A DNA stretch of 64,000 bases, from positions 7,644,501-7,708,500 of the forward strand of contig JAILWY010000005.1 in NCBI GenBank assembly GCA_022113835.1, in the 5' to 3' direction. The position numbers were made by a program, and so were the translations under genes. Below the pieces are notes generated by a model. It was not told where the DNA came from. It searched no databases and worked only from the letters and a program-made list of their open reading frames with translations. The number at the start of each line of letters is the position of its first letter. Position 1 is the stretch's first letter. Below, piece after piece: positions 14,101 through 25,588 of the stretch. Source of the DNA: Atopsyche davidsoni (taxonomy: Eukaryota; Arthropoda; Insecta; Trichoptera; Hydrobiosidae).

Positions 14101-14909
14101 TTATTTTTAAATTTATAATTTTTAACTTTTAAGGACTGCAAGCCATCGATTGGTAAGGACTGTTTGATACAAGAAAACAATGAGCAAGAAACATAAGATG
14201 TTAAAATATTAATTGAAATATAGTTATGAAATCTAATATTAATAGGTAATAAAGATGACAGGAGTGCTTTTTTTACCTGTGGAACATTATGTAGCGCCTG
14301 GTGGTGTTGTATGACTGCTGCCGTCAGTCTTTCGAGCTGCCCTCCATCCACAAGATGATTTCCATCAATAATTTGACCAGCTTCAATCATTTGTTTCGGA
14401 AATGAAAGTAAATTTTTGAGATAATCTACAGTGTGCCTCTCGGTATCATGGTTTCCATACTCAGCTTGTCTGCTGTATGAAGCCAAAAGAACAGCTTGCT
14501 GACAATCACACACTATAGTTCCTTCTACAAGATCATTCTTTAACTGAAGAAAATAATGATACCGAGTCATTTCGTCCGTTATCAAGCTTGTACCTGATAT
14601 CACATAGTACATGACTCGCAGATAAAGTTGGTGAGAAGAAGCATGCTTGTCCAATTGTCTTTTCAAAGGTCTGTCCAGGTCTACCCATCTCGGCTGTTGA
14701 GCTCTGGATATGTATCTCAGGCCGAAGAACTCCGGCTGATTTATGACGAGCCTTTGGCAGACGTTTTCGAGACATTCTTGGCCAGTGCTGTCAGACCCTA
14801 GGGTGCACTCCACTACCACACCGTCCAGCAATTCGATACTGATGACAAATAAACTCTTCGATACTACATTATACTGCCTCGTTTTTTTTAGTTTCAGTTT
14901 AAAAGGCAT
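8158..14909 (-). CDS. Pez: Pez / PTPN14-type FERM tyrosine phosphatase
   Basis: Ten coding exons on the minus strand: 14277-14909, 12952-13118, 12308-12533, 11809-12107, 9852-11646, 9525-9749, 9151-9333, 8835-9021, 8480-8643, 8158-8286. Joined they give 1335 aa with no frame break. Residues 1-340 are a FERM domain starting MPFKLKLKKTRQYNVVSK, as in PTPN14/PTPN21. The long linker carries conserved islands (LLPSYRAAPDYDT, a PPPPY WW-binding motif ending at Tyr567, STPDL, SGSSPDL). Residues about 1040-1335 are the phosphatase domain, ending KQTRLI. Pez/PTPN14 works at cell junctions and restrains Yorkie/YAP with Kibra. The domain is unusual: the active-site loop is ACSHGAGRSG (Cys1269, Arg1275), the loop aspartate is kept (WPD, Asp1226), but the usual ATQGPL and RYWP motifs are gone. 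The donor after exon 5 (atg|gttggt) is weak. Confidence 0.94.
13119..14276 (-). other. Largest Pez intron
   Basis: A 1.16 kb intron between the first two coding exons (donor cag|gtaaaa, acceptor attccag). It is AT-rich and contains one copy of an interspersed repeat at 13268-13377. Nothing else is recognisable. Confidence 0.7.
13268..13377 (+). repeat. Interspersed MITE-like repeat, copy 1
   Basis: Nearly identical to 26929-27044. Shared blocks include tggaattccattttaatat, gagtgatttttccacat and ggtgaccggtttcgccaacc followed by tttcacgt(c/t)ggcattatcaaac. This copy lies inside a Pez intron. Its flanking inverted ends are eroded compared with copy 2. Confidence 0.8.
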
Positions 14910-16078
14910 TTTAATTGAACTTGTTTACATTTTCAGGTTGATTTATAAACACAACATCACATTGGTAGGCGGATGTCACTGTGACTGAGTGAAATTTGAT
15001 CTTATTGTAAATTTCTAAACTTTCTACCGAGGACAAGTTGAAAATATTTTTCCAAAGCATTAAAAATATTTGAAAACATTTATATTGCTCATTATGATAG
15101 GTGAATTTATTTTTTTTCCACTACAAAACAAATATTGGATTTTAAAAATGGGAGTTATGACACATATACCCGCGCGGCCATTTTTTAAATAACATTGTAA
15201 GAGTGGCATGGCAGCATTCAAATATATATCGCAATCTAAATCATTTTTACGGTTAAAAATACAATCCATCTTACAAAATAACATATATAACGACAAAATT
15301 ATTTTGGTAACACATTACAAATTATTTTGGTAACACATTCAAAGTCATAAATTTTGACGCTCAAAAATGTTAACCTATAGTATTTAAACAAAGTGGATCA
15401 TTGTTGTAATGATGTTGTTTTTATTAGCTGTGTATTATAATAACTATGATGTTGAATTACTGACTTATCACAAAATCATTATTATAATTGCAAAAAAGTA
15501 TTTTTTTTGTCAAACATTATTTAATGGAAATATTAATATCTACAAAGTTATAACTATATATTTATTAAGTATATTAAACTATAATATTATAATCGCAAAT
15601 GAACTCATATTTTCAATAATTGGCCAGATGACTTATGCTATTCCTGTTGTAAAATTCAAAGCTTTGCTTTCTTATTTAAAAAAAAAAAACAATTATTTCT
15701 ATGTAATCAATGTAGTTAAAAACTTTATTTTATTTTATTCTTATTTTCAAAGTCAAATTCTAGATCCATCAGATAACAAAAGCCTTCAACACACGCCTCG
15801 ACACAACTTGCATTAGCCAATAGCGTCCTGTTTTGCGTTGTTTACTTAGAAAAAACTATAAAAAAAACAGTCAAAATAAAGGGACGCTATTGGCTGAGTG
15901 CAAATCAGTCGCAAGTTGTGTCACTGCGTGTGTACAGGGCTTTACTAAGATTTAATAATGATATTGTCTATGGTTATTATGATCCGTCAGCTGTCACAAC
16001 CATGTGTTGGTTTTTTTAAGCCGACGCTTTGTAATATTGAAAATTCCTGCATTTAGATTATTTAGCGATTAGTGCACC
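14910..16078. promoter_or_regulatory. Divergent promoter region of Pez and WDR6
   Basis: About 1.2 kb between two start codons facing away from each other. It contains a 22-bp tandem duplication around ttattttggtaacacatt (15299-15340), an AT-rich 135-codon open frame at 15409-15816 that I do not recognise, and a nested inverted repeat at 15777-15945 with CCAAT words in its arms. The WDR6 start at 16079 has a good context (gcaccATGG). Confidence 0.5.
15777..15945. mobile_element. Inverted-repeat element (MITE-like) between Pez and WDR6
   Basis: Three nested pairs of complementary blocks: acacacgc / gcgtgtgt (outer), gacacaacttgc / gcaagttgtgtc (middle) and agccaatagcgtcc / ggacgctattggct (inner, 14 of 14), extended outward by aaagcc / ggcttt. 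The centre is about 53 bp of AT-rich sequence. This architecture is that of a short non-autonomous DNA transposon. The ATTGGCT words may also act as CCAAT boxes. Confidence 0.6.
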
Positions 16079-19000
16079 ATGGAAAATGCAGCCATAAATT
16101 TTGTATCAAAATTGGTAAAAACCGATGTTACTGCATTGAAAATAATGCAAGATAATATGTTGTTGATCGGTAAATATTTTTTTATGATAATGAAATGAAG
16201 ATGTTTTCATCAATTTATTACACAATTAAACACTAAATAATATTATTAATGTTGTTAGGAATCGGAAACATCGTAAATATATTTAATATATCAAGCGAGT
16301 ATTTAATAAAAACGAAAGCTGTTTTTTGCGGACAAAAAATCCATGGCTTTGTACCCAATTCCACAGAAAATAAAATTGCTATATATGGAGGAAAACATGT
16401 AAAAATTTACGTTTATAAGAAAATGAATATACAAGAATCAAGTATAGATATAGATGAAACTGCTGAATATCAGATACTTTCAGACTGGATTTTAACATTA
16501 ATTTGGTGTCATAATGACACAAAACTAGCATTTTTAACAGCGCATAATATTGTTCAGGTACATCTATTTGTATTTATAATTTTTTTTTGTGCATTAATGT
16601 TTTTTTATTTTCTTGCAATCTTTATATTACTAATTTACCTGGTACTTTATTGTGAACATATCAATACAAATAATAGCTCTTTTCTATCTAGATCTGGGAT
16701 TCATCTTTAAAATCAATAATTTCTACGCACAAATGTGAAGAAAAGTGTATTCTCTATTCAGGATATCTTACTGAAATTAATAACGGAATCCTAGTAATGG
16801 CTGGGACTGTGTTCTCCCAAGTAATTGTTTGGGATACTAACAATGAAAAAGTTCTACAGAGAATAGTCGGACACAAAGTTAGTTTTTTTTTTATTATCAA
16901 TAAATAGTGAAGCTCATATTTTTTCTCTTCATAATTGTTAAGTTTTATTTTCAGGGTGTTATATTTTCAATATCATACTGTCAAGACAAAAACATTGTTG
17001 TCACCACCTCAGATGACAGATCGGTAAGAATATGGACTATAAAAAGTGAACATTTATCTCCATTGGAATCAAAATATTGGCAGTGTGCTATAATTGAACA
17101 ATATTCTGTTATGTATGGGCACACCGCCCGAGCAATGAGAGCTATTATAAATCAAGATGTAATCATATCGATAGGAGAAGATGCAACAATGTGCACTTGG
17201 AACTTGTGTGGTGATTTACTCAATAAACGCAAAATTCATCATGATGGATGTTTGTGGGCATTGGATGGGGATTCTAAAAAATATTATGTAGTTACAGGTG
17301 GTAGTGATTCTGCAGTTTTATTACAGAATACTATTAAATCAACAATTACTCAACCAGAAGCACTTCCATTTCCAAATATACAATTAGTAGCAAAAAAAGT
17401 GGCTCTGACCGCTCGGGGTAACATTGTCTGTATAACAGAACAAGGTTACTTGATGTATTATGATTTTGAAATGCAAGAATGGGATATAAAACACGAGTTA
17501 AATTTCTCTACATCGTATTGTTTATTGGCAGTTTCAGCTTGTAAACAATTTATTGCTTTAGGAGGGATCGATGGACACGTAGATATCTTTGCTGAGCCTT
17601 GCAAATTTGATCCAAACCTTAAACTTTGCATAAGTCAGAAATTGATTAATGGAAAGTTGCTATCCATGCATTGGGTGGATAGAAGACAAATTGTAACCTG
17701 TGATGAAATAGGAAACATCAGCTTGTGGGGATCCAGAGGCGAAAGCTGTACCAAAGTAGATGAGTATATTTTACCACCATGTAAAGAAAGGTGGCTCACA
17801 GCGGTTGCCTTGATTGGAAATACTCTCATAGTTGGAGATAGATGTGGCAGCATTCATTTATACAAGGAAAATGTTAAAACACCTATACAAACATTGTTAA
17901 AGGTACATGGAAGATTAGGTGTTAATAGTATTCATCTTGTGGAATCGAAAATAATAACAATGGGAAGAGATGGATGTATCCGATATTTTAATTTAACAAA
18001 TAGAACACAGGGAGAGGATTGTCAATTACAAAACTCATATAATATCAAGATTCCCTTTGAATGGATTGAAAAATATATTGATAAAGGAATGCAAATAGCA
18101 GCTGGGTTCAAAGAAACTAATCTTATGGTCTGGAATGTAAAAGAACACTCCCTTGTTTTAGATATTAACTGCGGTGGGGGTCACAGGTCTTGGGATATAA
18201 CTAAAAAATGGCTCGAACATGAAAATAAAGTTCAGAACCTAATAAGATTTATTTATGTTAAAAATTCATCTGTTTATGCTTTGAATACATTGGTTCAAGA
18301 AGTTATGATTCAGTCGATTGTGCCTGGATTTCATGTAAAAGAAATCAACTGTGTTGAAACTGTACAAAATAATATTATAATTTCTGCAGGTGAAGATACT
18401 GCAATAAGAATAAGTATTCTGGATGTGAAAGAAACTAATATTACACTGAAAGAAGAACTGAAACTAAGCAACCATCTATCCAGCATCAGATGTATGCAAG
18501 TTTGCCCTATCACCATTAAACAAGAAACTGGTGAACGTGATAATTCTTCACAGTACATATTGTTTACTGCTGGTGGTAGAGCACAAATATGTGCTTGGAA
18601 AATAACTCTCAATCACTTAAAAACAAGTGTAGATTCTACGGAAATTGAAAATTATATGCTTAAGGGTACTGATCTTGAAAGAAAAAAGACTCAAGGCTGG
18701 TTAAAAACGCCGCAAGATTTGGATCCAGAAACTAGGTTTATGAGTTTGAATTGTATACACTTGAAAATAAAAGAGCCTGATGATAATAATTCACATCCAA
18801 AATATTACATAGCACTATTAGCCGGTTGTTCTGATGGCTTTCTTAGAGTCTACAAATTTACTTATCCAGATAAATCTACTTCAAAGCTTGTCTTGCTTGA
18901 ATGCATAAAATATCACAATAAATGTATTTTGAAAGTTCACAGTATTGATGTTTTAAACTATAAATTAGTGATTTCAATGGGCGTGGACGGATCTGTTGCT

Positions 19001-19798
19001 TTTTGGAATTTTACTTCTTTTGTGAACAATTTTGATAATCCAAATATCAAACAGGATGACTCGTTTGAACCATTTTACAACATAAAAATTCATAAAGCTG
19101 GAATAAACTCGTATGATATTCATCATTTGACTGAAGATACATTCTTGTTAGCAACTGGAGGAGATGATAATGCTATTCACGTAACTCTCATGTCTTTGAA
19201 AATCAATAAAGAAAATGAAGGTTTAAATATAGTGGAGCTTGACAAATGGGATTTTGGAGAAATGCACTGCGCTCAAATAACTGGATTGAAGTTTGTAAAT
19301 GAGTTTTTAATTAGTACTTCTATCGATCAACGAATAACGGTTATGAAATGGTCACATACTAATACTTCTGAGATAAAGTTAAATATTAATTATCTCAACC
19401 AATATCACACAAGTGTATCCGATATACAAGGAATGAATATCCTTAATGTTTCAAAGTAAGATATTCTTTTAATTGTTATACATATATATATTATTTTATA
19501 AACCTACTAATACTTGACTGCCCAGAATCCTTCATATATGTATAATCCTCTATAGATCTGTAGGCCACAAAAGTGAATAATACCTGCATAAATATTTTAC
19601 TATTCCTGCAATAATTTCCTACAGCTAAATAACCATAAACAATATGGTAAATTTTTTTTAAAATAAATATTTATATTTTTGTAATACAGTATTTAAAATA
19701 AAAATGATGTATTTATTTTCAGGAATCATATTTCTGTGTGTGTTTATGGAAAAGGAATTGAATTACTAGACATTGTACTTCCGCAGCCGACGGTTTAG
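16079..19798 (+). CDS. WDR6: WDR6-type WD40 protein (tRNA 2'-O-methylation cofactor)
   Basis: Five coding exons: 16079-16169, 16259-16557, 16692-16877, 16955-19455 and 19723-19798, joined in frame to 1050 aa (human WDR6 is about 1120). WD repeats fill the protein: SDDRSVRIW (from about residue 211), GEDATMCTWN (about 266), a TGGSDSAVLL strand, GVDGSVAFW and GGDDNAIHV near the end. The block RIVGHKGVIFSISY followed by a TSDDRS strand and then YGHTARAMRA is typical of WDR6 and yeast Rtt10/Trm734. In the cytoplasm these proteins partner the FTSJ1/Trm7 methyltransferase to place a 2'-O-methyl group at wobble position 34 of certain tRNAs. One huge exon holds 80% of the frame. The family is called from repeat arrangement and memory. 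Confidence 0.88.
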
Positions 19799-22422
19799 TG
19801 TTAACCAACATCGATATCAATGTGGGCGGACTGACGTTGATAACCGGAAAATTCTTAATGGTTTTAATTTTTACCTAGATAATAACCTTATCAAAATATT
19901 TTTGTGATTTGATTTGTTTTACATGTAATTTGTGTAAGTAAGTATTTTTTAAAACATGATTATTTATAAATACAAAATTGTTTTACTGGTTCTATTTATC
20001 ATAATCATTGGTAATTTATATAAATTTATAATTTAATTATTTATCTTATCTGATTACCATGATTAAAATCAATTTTCTGTTGTCGTAATTCTGGTGTATT
20101 TTAACATGGAGGCATTTATAATTTACAGTTTGCTGTAGGTATTATCTACTTTATAATAAATTTTATATCTGAGCTATACAAATTTATCTGAATATTATTG
20201 GCAATCAGTACTATCAGTCCAGCCAGCTGAGACGCTTTGGTCGTTCAAGTGTCTGATTAAATTAATGGTTTTAATTTAAAGTATATTATGACATCGAATA
20301 TGATAGATTTTAATCAAATTATTATTACTTATATATTTTTCTCTAATTTAAGATACTTCATAAATTTATTTTGTTATATTGATATTATTATAACAATTAT
20401 TATTTTCAGAAGTTATGACTGTAATGCAGTTTAAATTATCTCAAATTTTAATATCAATCTGTATATTCATGCCTCGAGAGTTTTATTCAGAATATCTCCA
20501 AGCTTTACTTTTCATCATAAAAATATTACAACTCAAACTCCAAACATCTACTGCTGATAATTTCTGAGATTTATACTATTAGACCAATTCAATTATTTTA
20601 TGAATCTTGTCAACACTGAGGAAATATTTTTTTGCGTATTACTTTTGATTCAATATTTACAATAGTATAACATTTGCCATGGAGACAGTGAGAGCTCTTT
20701 TCGCCCAATTAAACTACCCTATAAAAATAGGGTGTTAAGTTTTCACTGCCACAGCGTTAAATCTCTTAAACCGTTTAGATTTTTTTGTGTTTTATATTGA
20801 AGAACTACATAATAATTTATTTATTTACCGGAAGCATTCAGACTTTTAGTTACTATTTAGTACTTGCATTGATAAGACACTTGAAAATATAAATGTAGAA
20901 AAGTTCAATCGTTACGAAAAACAGTCTTATGTATTTTTATTACGCAGAGTGTAAGTGAATTGATAATTATCTATTACGAGACTCTCTCTTGTGTTATTTT
21001 GGTGACGGTATCTCTAAAATCCCAAGTATGACAATTATATCTTTTATTAATGGTAGTGTATTTATTACATGGTGCATGTATTGACTGCATGCCACTGGTA
21101 ATTTGCATTGTAAAATTTTTGCTTATTTTCTGCTTATTGATCTAATTTTGACAAGAATTTTCCATATAAATTTTCTACACTTCACACAGCTATTATTCAA
21201 ACATACTCTTGAGGTACCTATCTGATAATATTAACTGTTATTATAGTTATAGTTATTAAAGTGATAATATTTTATTTATACTATCCTCTATCTCCGTCAT
21301 TAATAGCACTCAGATATAATCTGTATACCTATCTGTATTGCAACCTATCATATGTAACATATCATTACCATTTTACTAACCCTTTAAGACCTACTTACGA
21401 TTAAAAATAATAAATTATTTTAAAGCACAAACCTATTAATTATTGATAATTCAAAAATTAAACTGAAACAAAAAATAATTAGAAAACATCTTTACACAGT
21501 ACAATTTAAAGATTTTTAGTTATCTTTTAGACTTATCTCACATTCTCAATAGCCTAAAATATATTGAATTCACCAATCTTAAATTAACTTACACAGTAAT
21601 ACAATATGTTTTTTTTATATGCAAATAAAAAGGACAGGACACTTCTGACAATGGTGAATTTTATCGAAGATTGTTTAATATCACGGCTATTGATTATCTA
21701 GTTAATTTAAAAATACATTTGTGGTAGTTTCCAGAGTGCTTTTCTGTTTTATGGTCCAGAATAAAATATAAATCCGGTGACACTTTTTCAAAACTTCTAT
21801 TGTGTATAAAAAAGTAAATTTTTCTTTCTCGTTACGAGGTACATGAATGTGAAAATATGATTTTTTGATGCACGCATTTATATGGTCTAAAATTATTTTA
21901 TAAAAAAACATTCAAATTAATAAATAAATATTAGTCACAAAAAAAATCATTACTTTTTTTTCCATTATTAAAATGAATCCGCATTTTTTAAATTTACTTG
22001 CGTATTTTTATTGATACTTCAAGTGGAAATATTTAATTGATTTTAAATACTGAAATAAACATTGACAAAAGATAATAATGAAATTTTTCTGTGGAGCTAT
22101 AATTTCAGAAAATAATTTTGTATGAATGGCTAAATATTGACACCGTCCTACTTTATTCATGATTAAAAACAATTCAAAATTAATTTATTTCACATTTTTA
22201 AAGATAAAAGCATTTAATTTATTTACACTTTTTTAATTTACTAGTCCCAAAAGAGTTAAAAGTACCAATTGATTTAACCAATATAAAAACATGTTCATTC
22301 AAACAACCATTTAATAGTGTGTTGGCAACTGAGAGGTTGAACATACAATCTGAATTTTCTTTGACAATTGGTCATCAAGTTTATCAACTAGAGTATAACG
22401 ATAAGCACAAGTATTGTTAGCC
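19799..22422. other. Non-coding region between WDR6 and regucalcin
   Basis: About 2.6 kb of AT-rich sequence. It includes the WDR6 3' UTR, with a candidate AATAAA at 20155-20160, and a small hairpin (accctat / atagggt) near 20716-20733. No open frame or recognisable repeat stands out. Confidence 0.6.
20155..20160 (+). terminator. Candidate polyadenylation signal of WDR6
   Basis: The first clear AATAAA downstream of the stop codon, about 360 bases on. No strong GT-rich element follows, so another site may be used. Confidence 0.35.
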
Positions 22423-22655
22423 TATAAATAAGTCTTGTCTTTTGTTATCTACTAAAGTAAAGTTTTAAACATTATAAGCAAAGGTAAGCTTAATAATTAT
22501 TATTTATTAACGTAATCTATTGTATTCATTTTCTTTATCAGAATTATGCTATTGGTATTTATTGTTATTGTTTTAATATCATTAAATAGATGTTCTATAG
22601 ATGACTTTTAGAATATTTGTTACTCAATTGTATTTTATTTTTTCTTTTACTATAG
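22423..22655 (+). promoter_or_regulatory. Regucalcin core promoter, 5' UTR exon and 5' UTR intron
   Basis: A TATA box (tataaata, 22423-22430) precedes a short leader that ends at 22483 with a strong donor (caaag|gtaagc). The intron 22484-22655 ends in a pyrimidine-rich tract and tatag, directly before the ATG at 22656. Thus the start codon is the first base triplet of exon 2. Confidence 0.6.
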
Positions 22656-23876
22656 ATGGGTATTGAGGTCAAGCAAGTCACAGAGCCAGTTTTGCTGGGC
22701 GAGGGTCCCCACTGGGACAGCGAGCAACAATGTTTGTATTATGTCAGTATCTTTGACCACACTATTCATAAATATGTCCCAACGACCGGAAAAGAAACCA
22801 AGACTAAGCTATGTAAGCTACACACAAAATTATTATTATGCGATAATTTAATGTAAGTTCATTTTGAAAATTTGTTTTGTTTTCTGTTTACAGCGGGAAA
22901 CGTAGGTTTCCTAGTACCTGTAGCGGGAGCTAAGGACATTTTCGCTGTAGGTATTGACCGCAAAGTCGTAACTGTACGCTGGGACGGAAGTGACAATAGC
23001 GAAGCTGAAGTTCAGAGTACTATTGCCGAAGTTGATGCAGAGGCAGGTTTTGATACTAATCGTCTCAATGATGGAAAGGCTGACCCACGGGGGCGACTCT
23101 ATGCTGGTAACTAATACAAAACTTAACAGTAACAAGCAACTGAAATACTACATGGCTTAAAATCGATCACAAATATAAAAATACTATTTTTAAATTTATT
23201 TATGTCAATTCAAAGTACATTAATATATATTTACTATTGAAATTTTCAGGTACTATGGGCAAGGAGGATCCACCGGGAAAGTTCCAAATGAGCAAAGGTT
23301 CTCTATTTGTATTCGATAAACTTGGTGCCCAAAAACGTGCTGAAAAAATTCACATTTCTAATGGCATGTGCTGGGACGCTAATAAAAAAATTATGTACTA
23401 CATCGACTCCTTGGAATATTCTGTGAGAGCTTACGACTATGACCTCCAAAGTGGAAGTATGAGTGAGTAAAATAACAATTTTTATAATTATTTATTTTTT
23501 CCCCTGTAGTGTAAGTATATAATTTTCTCAATGTATTACAGAAAACCAAAGAAAAGTTTTTGATTATAAGACTAATAATATCGAAGGCCTTCCTGATGGG
23601 ATGACTATTGATACAGATGGAAACCTTTGGATTGCATGTTTTGACGGCTCACAGGTTATAAAAGTTGATCCAGTCAACGGTAAACTTTTGCAAAAAGTGG
23701 TCATGCCCGCTTTGCAGATAACATCAGTAGCTTTTGGTGGTAAGAATTTGGATGAATTGTATGTGACCTCGGCAAGCATGGCTATTAAAGGAGAACAGAA
23801 GCCCCCCTGTGGAGCCACTTTCAAGGTGACTGGGCTTGGAGTGAGGGGAAATGCTGGAGACCCTTGTATCCTCTAA
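22656..23876 (+). CDS. Regucalcin / SMP-30 family (gluconolactonase-like)
   Basis: Four coding exons: 22656-22812, 22894-23106, 23250-23462 and 23542-23876, all with phase-1 junctions, giving 305 aa (vertebrate regucalcin 299). The expected six-bladed propeller signatures are present: LGEGPHWD (Glu16, metal ligand), NRLNDGKADPRG (Arg109, Asn111, substrate contacts), HISNGMCW (Asn161, metal ligand) and EGLPDGMTID (Asp213, metal ligand). All catalytic residues expected for a divalent-cation-dependent lactonase are therefore kept. Insect relatives are described as anterior fat body protein and luciferin-regenerating enzyme, so the substrate here cannot be told from sequence. No signal peptide is seen, which suggests a cytosolic protein. 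The TATA promoter points to regulated, tissue-specific expression. Confidence 0.94.
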
Positions 23877-24080
23877 GCGAAGAAAAATAAGTACTTTCTG
23901 ATCAATTACACCATTATGAACTACACAATCACTGCATAAATACTGTTTATTGAATAATTAAATAGTTTTACTTTTGAATTTTTTTTTATTGAAAACTAAA
24001 TTTAGCAAATATTTTTTTGTTCTGTATAAAAATTCGAAATTTGTGTATTAGTTTACATCTTAAATTAACTGTATCTGAAA

Positions 24081-24086
24081 AATAAA
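24081..24086 (+). terminator. Polyadenylation signal of regucalcin
   Basis: AATAAA about 205 bases downstream of the stop codon, in a T-rich context. Confidence 0.55.
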
Positions 24087-25376
24087 ACATTTTATTTAAA
24101 ACCTATTGTCTTAATCAAAGTATAATTTTGAAAATATCAATATTTAACATTATTATTTTTATATCAAGAAATATTTTATAAGAGTATAATAATCAACGTT
24201 TACTAGTATAATGAGATATCTAAGAATAGGTATATTAGTATAATGACTCAACTGAAGAAAAATTTTACATAACTTTATACTTTTTTAATATAATTCAATA
24301 TTAAAAATACCAATACTCAAATTGCTATAAATACTAGCATCATCCTTGACATTGTAGAAATCGATAAGAGATAAGATACATTATGTTGGATTATTCAAAA
24401 TAATCTAATTAAATTCTGTATGTTTATGTAGAAATGATAATACATATAAATACACAGTAAGGAGTGGTTTTAGTATTTGGCATTTCTTTTATACTCATAC
24501 TGTGCTTCTGGTCTTGCAGGCAACCTGACTCTGCACATACAAGATCTATCTAGTCACACACATCTTTGTAAAAATTATCTCATGATTGCTAAGTTATCTT
24601 TTAAAAATTCACTTTCAATTTATTTGAGAGTTAAATGCTTTACAAGGCTAAAATAAAGAAACCAATACATCTAATTCACCAAAAACATTACTCTTCATAA
24701 TTAGAATTTATTACATTTGTCATTTCTTAAAAAACATTTTAACAGTCATGGTTATAGTAATTGTATGCAACACATATCATTTGTCAAGTTATTAATATGA
24801 CTGCACATATATATTTCGATACTTAGAACAACTTTAGGTCACATCAAATTACAGACAACCATCCTCGTTATTGCATATAGACATGTATATGATAAGTATA
24901 CATAAGTACTGCTTACTGAAGAAACAGAAAAGAAGATAGTTGAGATAATTGAAAATTTTATGTTTGGAAACCATATATTTTTTTACATTGTGTTTGAATA
25001 AGATAAAGGTGTTCTTACATTAAATTATAAGATTTATTATTTTTCTTACAACTAAATTGATGATAATATCCGCTATGTAATAATTATACTAGCATTCTTG
25101 ACTTTTAGTTAGACTTGTGTGGGTGTTAATTTGAGAATTCAGTACTAAGTATAGATTCAAGTGCTGCTTACCAGCAGTCTGCAACATGATAATATTTTAC
25201 ATAAAAATATTGACCAATCTAAAGAATTATATGAGTTGTCATTTTACCTCTAGTAACTTGTAATAACTACATGGCGCCTATGAACTCAAATGATTATCAA
25301 ATAAACTGTTTCATTTTGAATCATCCATTTTACAGAATTGCGTCAGTATGCCTAGATAAATTTCAATCAAGTACTT

Positions 25377-25382
25377 TTTATT
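25377..25382 (-). terminator. Candidate polyadenylation signal of otu
   Basis: Minus-strand AATAAA about 207 bases after the otu stop, followed by AT-rich sequence. Confidence 0.45.
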
Positions 25383-25588
25383 AATTTTTTATATATTTTT
25401 TCCCATTACATGGGAAGACTCACAAGATAAAGCAAATAAGTCACTTTGAGTCGACTATGTGACAAGATATAGTAGGAACGATCAAGTTATAATTTATATA
25501 TTATTGTCACATTATCCATATAAATAGATATCCATATTGCCTTTTCACGCTGTTGTCATGTACCAATAGCCCGGCATTGTCTGTGGTG

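Larger units (their letters stand above)
23877..25588. other. Convergent 3' region of regucalcin and otu
   Basis: About 1.7 kb of AT-rich sequence with the 3' UTRs of both genes. AATAAA signals are at 24081-24086 (plus) and 25377-25382 (minus). No coding potential or clear repeat is seen between them. Confidence 0.6.

Noticed and set aside
16558..16710. Extension of WDR6 exon 2 into the following intron
   Set aside because: The donor cag|gtacat and the next exon restore WD-repeat sequence, while the extension is hydrophobic intron translation.
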